From contig CP154957.1 of the NCBI GenBank assembly GCA_039621445.1, positions 17,430,595 to 17,494,594 on the forward strand: 64,000 nucleotides of DNA. The letters run 5' to 3'. The notes below the pieces were generated by a model. It did no database searches. It had not been told where the DNA came from and was given only the letters and a program-made list of their open reading frames with translations. The translations under genes were made by a program, and so were the position numbers. Each line of letters begins with the position of its first letter. Position 1 is the first letter of the stretch. Of this stretch, positions 59,301 to 64,000 are shown piece after piece. The DNA comes from Euglena gracilis. Its lineage: Eukaryota > Euglenida > Euglenophyceae > Euglenales.

Positions 59301-59931
59301 ATCATCAACTGTTTGTGTCATTGTACGCGGTAATCCGCGTACCATTCTTTGTTTTCACTTGTAGGCGGTTATCCGCGTACAAGTGCATTGTGCGCGGATT
59401 ACCGCCCAAACGTTTAACTCCGTCGTCTGTCACCTCTTCTTTCGTTTTACGCGGTTATCCGCACACACTTGTATTGTTCACTCGTCTCTCAAATACTGTT
59501 ATTAACGTAAACCATGGACACACAGCCCCATGTCACACCTGTTCAAAGTGGGTGTTTTTCCAGCCATTTCAAACAGTTCTAGTACACTCCCAACTCACAC
59601 AACTCACACACAATCGGAAATCGCCTAAGCGGAATACCGCGCAAAACCACTTCTGTTAAATTTTGGCCCAAAGCCGCCACACACCCCTCTCAGCTCAAAT
59701 CTTTTTGCCCTTTTAGGTGTTTTTAAAACAGCCAAAAAACGCCAAAAAACGCAAAAATCGGTTGGGCAATTCGCGCCGCCTAAGCCCAAGCCCACCGCGG
59801 CCTGGGGCTGACCTACAAGGCCCTCGTCGCCGACGCTGCGGCCAAGGCCGCCCCGGCCACCGTCCCCCGGATGCGAGCGCACTTCCTGCGAGGCTGCACG
59901 CTGGAGTTCATGTTCTGGGACGCGGCACACC
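53320..59931 (+). CDS. First TenA domain, complete with catalytic residues
   Basis: Order seen: MGFLEDAWASASRIVSATEQ; HPFLGGLLDGTLP; FQYYILQDYEYLRRFSDCLA; HPGCPD; EEAKAVEGGHHREFLTECGV; PSPTTLLYTSFMVRVVATEA; LAALLACFWVYAHIG; AAYDRWIDMYAGGDFEKSVE; VPRMRAHFLRGCTLEFMFWD. By family knowledge (B. subtilis TenA Asp44, Tyr47, Cys135, Tyr139, Tyr163, Glu205) the matching residues are the D of QDY, the Y of EYL, C and Y of CFWVY, Y of DMYAG and E of LEFMFW: all present, so activity is expected. Cys at the Cys135 position supports the thiaminase-II type. A Pro/Gly-rich insert (PQTPPAGGAPPGRH) is unusual. All six internal introns are nonconventional. Confidence 0.9.
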
Positions 59932-62560
59932 GTCAGCAGCCATGGCCCACACCACCGCTGGCGCACAGGGGCCGCTCGCTGTCCTGGCAGGGGTCGTGAG
60001 GTGCAGGCTCGTGACAGTGGCAGTCTCCGGACACCGGGGGGAAGATGGCTAGACTTCGGTGCCAACCCCTGTTCCCTGGGTTGTATTTCAACGCCAACGC
60101 CCGCTTGGCATACATTTCGACCCCGTGCCCCCCCCCCCCCGCCCCACCGCCAGCGGCCTCTTCTCCCGCTGCCGGCGCCGGGCGGCGCAGCCTCGTTCCT
60201 GGAGGAGCTGTGGGCCTCGGTGCAGCCGGTCATCGCTGCCATTGAGACGATGCCCTTTCTGACCCAGATGGTGGATGGCTCACTGCCCACAGTGGGGGGC
60301 CCTGGCTGCCCAGGTACTCGTGTGTGTGGGTGGGTGGGTGGGTGGGTGGGTGGGTGGCAGGCAAGGACAGCCACCGGATCCCACCGGATCCCACCGGATC
60401 CCACCGGGGATTTTTTCACCATTTGACTAGTGGGTTCCCACCGGATCCCACCGGATTCCACCGCATCCCACCGCATCCCACCGGATCCCACCGGAGATTT
60501 TTTTCCATGCACAGATTTTTCTTCTTGGATTCATGGCCCGCGTGAGGAGAATCATTGCCGAATGTGCAATTTTCACAAATTTCCTCCAGTACCCCATCTG
60601 TAATTGATTTACATTCTTTTTTTTCTCTCTGGTTTCCTGCAAATCAGCAGCTTTTGGCCCTTTTGGCCTTTTTTTTTTGCCGTTCTGGACCACTTTTTGT
60701 CCACTTTTGGCCATTTTGGGCTGCATTTGGCAATTTGGACCATTTTTGGCTGTTTGAATGCATTTTTGCTTTATTGACACCAACTTTTGGCTGCTCATGG
60801 CTTTTTTTGCACATTTGTGTCCATTTTAGGCAACTTCTGACTGCTTTTATCCACTTTTTGCCCCTTTTTGGCCATTTTGTGGCCACTTGCACAGATTCGG
60901 TGACCATTGGGACAGTTTGGGTATGATCTGGTGGCTAAACCAGGTGATTTGGGCCAAAAACACCCAAAATTGACGAAATTCACTCAAAATGCCTGTTTAT
61001 TGCAATTTGATAATCGATGGGCTCTTTTGCGAGCTTTTTTCTCTCATTCAGTCATTTTAGGTTGTACCTGCTTCCTGTCATGCGGTGCCACGCGGTGTGC
61101 GCGGTGCGGCAGGATCCCCAAAGAGGGATGCACAAGAATGCAAGAGTTGCCCTTTTTTTACAACCCTTTCTTTTTGGTCAAAAAAGTTGCAGGACATGAT
61201 TCGCGATGACAAATATTTGGTGGCCATTGGGGTGGATGAAAGCGACGACCCCAGGGTGGGCAATGTACATGCATCACATCATCACAGTGATCCCATGTGG
61301 CGACGGGGCAAATGATCCTGAGCACCTGGCTGGGCCCATTAAACAGAGCCAAAAGGTGACTCATATGGGACAAAAAAGAAGAGACCAAGAGCCTGACCTT
61401 GTTGCATGTGTTTTTTTCCCCGGTCCCCCCCCTAAGGCAACCCACCGGAATCCCACCGGATCCCACCGGACCCCACCGGAGACCAAAAACCGGGGATGAC
61501 TGTCCTTGCCTGATGGGTGGGTGGGTGGGTGGGTGAGAGGGTGGGTGGGTTGTGATGTGCGCTCGTGCGTCCTGTAAACAAGTGCAATTGATCAAAGGAT
61601 TATGGTTTGGTTCATCTTTTTTGTGGGGCTCCAGCTTTTTTTCTTTTGATTTAAAAAAATTATTTGAGTATTGGAAAGAAAATGAGTTGATCACGACGTA
61701 TGCTTGTCGGCCGTCAGGGACGTCCACTTCTTTTTCATCGTTTCAGTACTACATCGAGCAAGATTTCAACCAGACCCCAAACTCAAACTGCAGTCCCTCG
61801 TCACCAGTGGCAAATGAAATTCTTCCTACCGAGAGGGCCTGTGTCTGTGGATGCTCATGTCTTTTTAGCATGAAATGCTGAAATGGAGCCTTTGGACCTC
61901 GAAACAGCTGCTTTTTGGAAAAAAATATATATCTCAACCCCTTGATAAGATGGCCCTGCCCCTGCTAACAGCTGATCTAACTTGATTTTTTGTTTCTCAG
62001 TTTTTCACAGATATCCACACTGCATGGGCTTTTTTCAAAGAACATGGCTGGCATGGGATTCAGGGTTTTTGTGCCCCACGTGTGCAAATAATGGCATTCT
62101 GTCATGGCAAGATGCAATTGCGGGTAAAAAATATAAAATGATAAAGGAAAGGCAGCATCACTCTTAATGCCCCCCTTGGGGGCATTACGAGTGATCAGGG
62201 GGGGGGGAGTCCGGGGAAATTTTTGAGTTGTTGATGGAATAGGGTTAGGGTTAGGGTTAGGAGTTAGGCCTGATTTTAGGCCAAAATTATAGATTAGTGT
62301 TACGCCTAAATTTAGGCAGAACCCCTTACCCTAACCCTGTTCCATCAAAAACGCAAAAAAAAATCCTACCCCCTCCCCGATCACTCTTAATGTCCCCCCG
62401 GGGGACCAATAAGAGCGATGCTGCCAAAGAAAATTCTGCATGATTGAATAATACGAAATAGAACGGAAGATTTTCGGCATTCAGGGGCCTGCCTCCATCT
62501 ATGTCAAGAATTACGGCGCCGCCCTCCTCCTCCTCTCCAAGCACCCTGGCTGCCCTGGTG
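53320..62560 (+). CDS. tenA: Tandem TenA/thiaminase-II-family protein (second domain incomplete)
   Basis: TenA enzymes hydrolyse aminopyrimidine derivatives or thiamin, supplying HMP for thiamin salvage. Exons: 53320-53454, 53956-54054, 54680-54825, 55124-55219, 56054-56089, 56845-56901, 59810-59931, 60191-60287, 61734-61767, 62497-~62560. The first seven encode a full domain. The eighth lacks a nearby ATG, begins after a C-rich acceptor and joins the seventh in phase across GT-AG (FWDAAH-PSFLEEL), so two TenA domains appear fused. If that GT is not used, the first domain ends at TGA 59996-59998 and the second is a separate gene. Start Met follows a CCGCAG acceptor by 13 bases. The rest of domain 2 is not found before 64000. 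Confidence 0.85.
53455..53955 (+). other. Nonconventional intron 1 of tenA
   Basis: The join gives QDYEYLRRF, matched by QDFIYVKNY in domain 2. CGGCCCCGC at +5 faces GCGGCGCCG ending at -6 (8 of 9); the register is one base off the usual. Confidence 0.65.
54055..54679 (+). other. Nonconventional intron 2 of tenA
   Basis: GCGCGTG at +4 is perfectly complementary to CACGCGC ending at -6; phase is kept. Confidence 0.65.
54826..55123 (+). other. Nonconventional intron 3 of tenA
   Basis: CGCCGTG at +4 is perfectly complementary to CACGGCG ending at -6. The join gives PSPTTLLYTSFMVRV, exact family length. Shows that the pair need not be CAG/CTG. Confidence 0.8.
55220..56053 (+). other. Nonconventional intron 4 of tenA
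   Basis: CAG at +4 and CTG at -8, with a further inner pairing AGCTTGAC/GTCAAAGCT. The join gives YAHIGRQQTGAAMARPAAYD. Includes a Pro-coding CCTA/CCCA microsatellite at 55740-55905. Confidence 0.6.
55740..55905 (+). repeat. CCTA/CCCA microsatellite
   Basis: Tetranucleotide tract inside tenA intron 4; no coding role. Confidence 0.9.
56090..56844 (+). other. Nonconventional intron 5 of tenA = a mobile element plus 3+5 bases of its target duplication
   Basis: CAGGCAAGGACAGCCA at +4 pairs 16/16 with TGGCTGTCCTTGCCTG ending at -6. The flanks are CCTGCAGC on both sides. Removing 3 bases of the left and 5 of the right octamer leaves one intact copy and the frame ARPAAYDRWIDMY. Confidence 0.9.
56093..56839 (+). 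mobile_element. TIR element (family A), perfect 8-bp target duplication CCTGCAGC
   Basis: Ends CAGGCAAGGACAGCC and its reverse complement, flanked by CCTGCAGC at 56085-56092 and 56840-56847. Shares internal sequence with 60358-61512: a run of CCACCGGATC units, the phrase GAGCCAAAAGGTGACTCAT, and ACCAAAAACCGGGGATG near the right end. No transposase reading frame seen, so non-autonomous. Confidence 0.85.
56902..59809 (+). other. Nonconventional intron 6 of tenA (2.9 kb)
   Basis: CAGGC at +4 pairs with GCCTG ending at -6. The join gives FEKSVETYKALVADAAAKAA. Interior carries a cluster of short GCGG/CCGC palindromes (57490-59650). Confidence 0.65.
57490..59650 (+). repeat. Cluster of dispersed GCGG-N4-CCGC palindromes in tenA intron 6
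   Basis: At least a dozen motifs, e.g. AAGCGGTAAACCGCGC, GCGGAAACCCGCG, CGCGGTTATCCGC, GCGCGGATTACCGCC and AAGCGGAATACCGCGC, scattered at irregular spacing on both arms of the intron. Confidence 0.65.
60191..62560 (+). CDS. Second TenA domain, 5' part only
   Basis: Exons 60191-60287, 61734-61767 and 62497-~62560 encode SFLEELWASVQPVIAAIETM, MPFLTQMVDGSLP, SSFQYYIEQDF and IYVKNYGAALLLLSKHPGCP. Each lines up without gaps with the first domain (for example IYVKNYGAALLLLSKHPGCP against EYLRRFSDCLARLASHPGCP). The active Asp (QDF) and Tyr (IYV) positions are kept. Later exons (EEAKAVEGG, CFWVY, YDRWID equivalents) were not found downstream and should lie past the window if the gene is intact; a truncated pseudogene is the alternative. 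Confidence 0.75.
60288..61733 (+). other. Nonconventional intron in tenA domain 2 with a nested mobile element
   Basis: AGTGG at +4 pairs with CCACT ending at -6, followed by CCCTG against CAGGG. The join gives DGSLPSSFQYYIEQDF. Holds the element at 60358-61512. Confidence 0.7.
60358..61512 (+). mobile_element. Second family A element, inside a larger intron
   Basis: Left end CAGGCAAGGACAGCC, right end TGTCCTTGCCTG. Flanks GTGGGTGG and ATGGGTGG match in 7 of 8, but the target is a GGTG tract so the duplication is weak evidence. Internal motifs are shared with 56093-56839. Longer, with expanded CCGGATCCCA units and unrelated T-rich sequence inserted. Confidence 0.75.
61768..62496 (+). other. 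Nonconventional intron in tenA domain 2 containing a telomere-like palindrome element
   Basis: CAGACCCC at +4 faces GGGGCCTG ending at -6 (7 of 8). The join gives QDFIYVKNYG. Holds the element at 62151-62425. Confidence 0.85.
62151..62425 (+). mobile_element. TIR element with interstitial TTAGGG palindrome
   Basis: Ends GGCAGCATCACTCTTA and reverse complement (one mismatch); flanks AAAGGAAA and AAAGAAAA match 7 of 8. The interior holds (TTAGGG)3 at 62238-62258 and the inverted CCCTAACCC at 62327-62340, so it can fold into a long hairpin. Confidence 0.7.
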
Positions 62561-64000
62561 GCGAAGCAGTGGAGGCGCTGCGGCCAGGACCTCTCTGTGG
62601 GGCTGGGATGCAATATACGCGGAATTGGAAGCCCCATGTTTCCGTCGGGGATGCTTTCATATTAAAATGGTTAATGCATTTTCCTCACTGAGTTCCAAGG
62701 AACTCCAAATTCATAATAAAAAAAAGCGCAAGACCGTGGGTTTTCTAGGGCTACCCCCCCCCCCTGTGTCCAACGAACCATCCAACGCCCCCCCCCCCCC
62801 CCCCCCCCGCTCGGAGGACACCTTTTCGGAGGTTTGGCCGAATTTGGGCCCAGCGCAACGCGCCGGGCCGAAAAGATTTGTGCCCAAGATCAGCCAAAAA
62901 TTGGCCAAAATGCCATTTTTGACACTTTTTGGGAAAAGTTTGTCAAAATTGCCCAAAAGATTTCGGCACAAAGCGCCGGAAGGAAAATTTTGACCTTTTG
63001 GGAGGGGTGAGGTCACGGGTACCCGCCAACATTTTTTTTTGACCCCTGTCCAACGACCCCGTCCCCCCCCCCCGGTTGGAGGACACCTTTTTGGTCAAAA
63101 CTCTATGCCCAACGACCACCCCCCACCCAGTCGGAGGACAGAGGTTACCGTTGGACACGGGAAGGGGGGGTACTGCATGTAAAGCCCATTGTTGCAATGT
63201 TGTCCTGTGTTGGCCAGTGCCAACGTCTTGCTTTACAGTTTCGAGCGGTTACCGGCTTACAGTTTCCTGACGGTTGTCCACTGTTGCTGAATTTATGTTT
63301 TCCCAGTCAACAATCTTTTTGAAGTGGTACCACAAACGGATTCAGGGCAGCAACCAAGCAACGTGCCGAGAATGGGAAAGTGCTTGCGGAAAGATTTTGG
63401 CAGTTTGGTTCGAGGGCTTGAGGCACATTGTGTGTGCGCGCAGTCCTCCAATCCCGCGGAATAACGGGCAGTCGAGAATTCAGCAGGAAAGGAATGCTGC
63501 ATTTTGGCATGACATGACTGCAATTTGGAGACAAAAGGGGCGGACGCATGAAAGTTGCGGCAGACGGAGGGGGATGTGAGAAGACAATTTTTGAGTGGGG
63601 GTGAAACAGGAGGGAATTTCATAAGAGTCACAGTTCGCAACCTGTTTGATGTGGCAACCTGACCCCAGAATGCAAATTGACTGTTGCTTTGTACAGGCCT
63701 CCTGGGGTAGGGTCAGCCGACCGTGCCTGACTCAGGGCTGGGGGCTGAAACCACCCCCAGAACCAAAAAAAATTCTTCCCCAGCACTTCGACCCTGGGAA
63801 GTGCACTTTTTTTCGAATCTCTTTTTGGTGTGTGTCTTTGAAGCAGGGTTTGATATGAGGAGGGCGTACATGGTTTAGGTGGGGGGTGTCCCCCCACCCC
63901 CCCCCCCTCCTGGCCCGCAGGGGGGGGTCCAGACCCCCCCCACCTGCCAGGGGGGTCCGGACCGACCCCGGGGGGGTACCCGGGACCCCCCCCCAAAAGG
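62561..64000. other. Right end: G/C-run elements, no exon recognised
   Basis: Homopolymer-bordered sequence with a core GCCAAAATGCCATTTTTGAC and GGCACAAAGCGCCGGAAGG, resembling the families seen elsewhere, then non-coding sequence to the window end. The remaining exons of TenA domain 2 were searched for by motif (CFWVY, YDRWID, LEFMFW) and not found. Confidence 0.5.

Noticed and set aside
59625-60512. 295-codon minus-strand frame
   Set aside because: Antisense shadow of the last exon of TenA domain 1 and the first exon of domain 2, which match the family on the plus strand.
62238-62258. Chromosome end or telomere
   Set aside because: Only three TTAGGG units, embedded in an inverted-repeat element within an intron and with coding exons on both sides.
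41787-62560. Ciliate-type internal eliminated sequences (DNA-level excision between short direct repeats)
   Set aside because: Short direct repeats do flank several interruptions, but the paired-end +4/-6 geometry, GC-rich interruptions and normal GT-AG introns in the same genes fit euglenid introns better. Comparing genomic DNA with cDNA would decide.

Overview
The window looks like nuclear DNA of a euglenozoan protist, most probably a photosynthetic euglenid such as Euglena. Three split genes lie on the + strand: a hybrid histidine kinase (about 5.9-21.4 kb), myo-inositol-1-phosphate synthase (41.8-51.0 kb) and a tandem TenA/thiaminase-II-like protein (53.3 kb to beyond 62.5 kb). Exons are short and GC-rich. 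They are separated by introns packed with homopolymer G/C runs, microsatellites and inverted-repeat elements. The taxonomic call rests on intron structure: conventional GT-AG introns alternate with introns that have no GT-AG ends. The latter can be placed only by protein homology, and their ends pair with each other: bases from +4 onward are complementary to bases ending at -6, very often CAG at +4..+6 with CTG at -8..-6. This is the known signature of euglenid nonconventional introns. No search could be run, so the taxonomic name remains an inference.

Layout. 1-5.9 kb: repeats and three weak candidate exons. 5.9-21.4 kb: kinase exons in the order GAF, HisKA, HATPase_c, degenerate receiver, true receiver, then a Pro/Ser/Thr-rich tail whose last exon follows a tentative 4.1-kb intron. 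21.4-41.8 kb: no gene I can support; it holds a ~160-bp tandem array, two copies of a ~1.1-kb repeat and several small repeat families. 41.8-51.0 kb: a 17-exon inositol synthase encoding 546 residues, with 10 conventional and 6 nonconventional introns. 51.0-53.3 kb: a GATA/GATG tetranucleotide tract and a spacer. 53.3-62.6 kb: one complete TenA domain in seven exons whose six internal introns are all nonconventional, joined by a phase-compatible GT-AG intron to a second TenA domain that runs off the recognisable sequence. 62.6-64 kb: nothing assignable.

The most interesting system is the link between mobile elements and introns. The intron at 56090-56844 is a terminal-inverted-repeat element with a perfect 8-bp target duplication (CCTGCAGC). 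It is removed so that 3 bases of the left copy and 5 of the right copy go with it, which restores the uninterrupted coding sequence. A second element of the same family sits inside the intron at 60288-61733. The 3+5 offset is the same as the +4/-6 rule seen in the other nonconventional introns, and some of those still show diverged 8-bp duplications. The three enzymes belong to unrelated processes (two-component signalling, inositol phosphate synthesis, thiamin-pyrimidine salvage), and nothing suggests a functional cluster.
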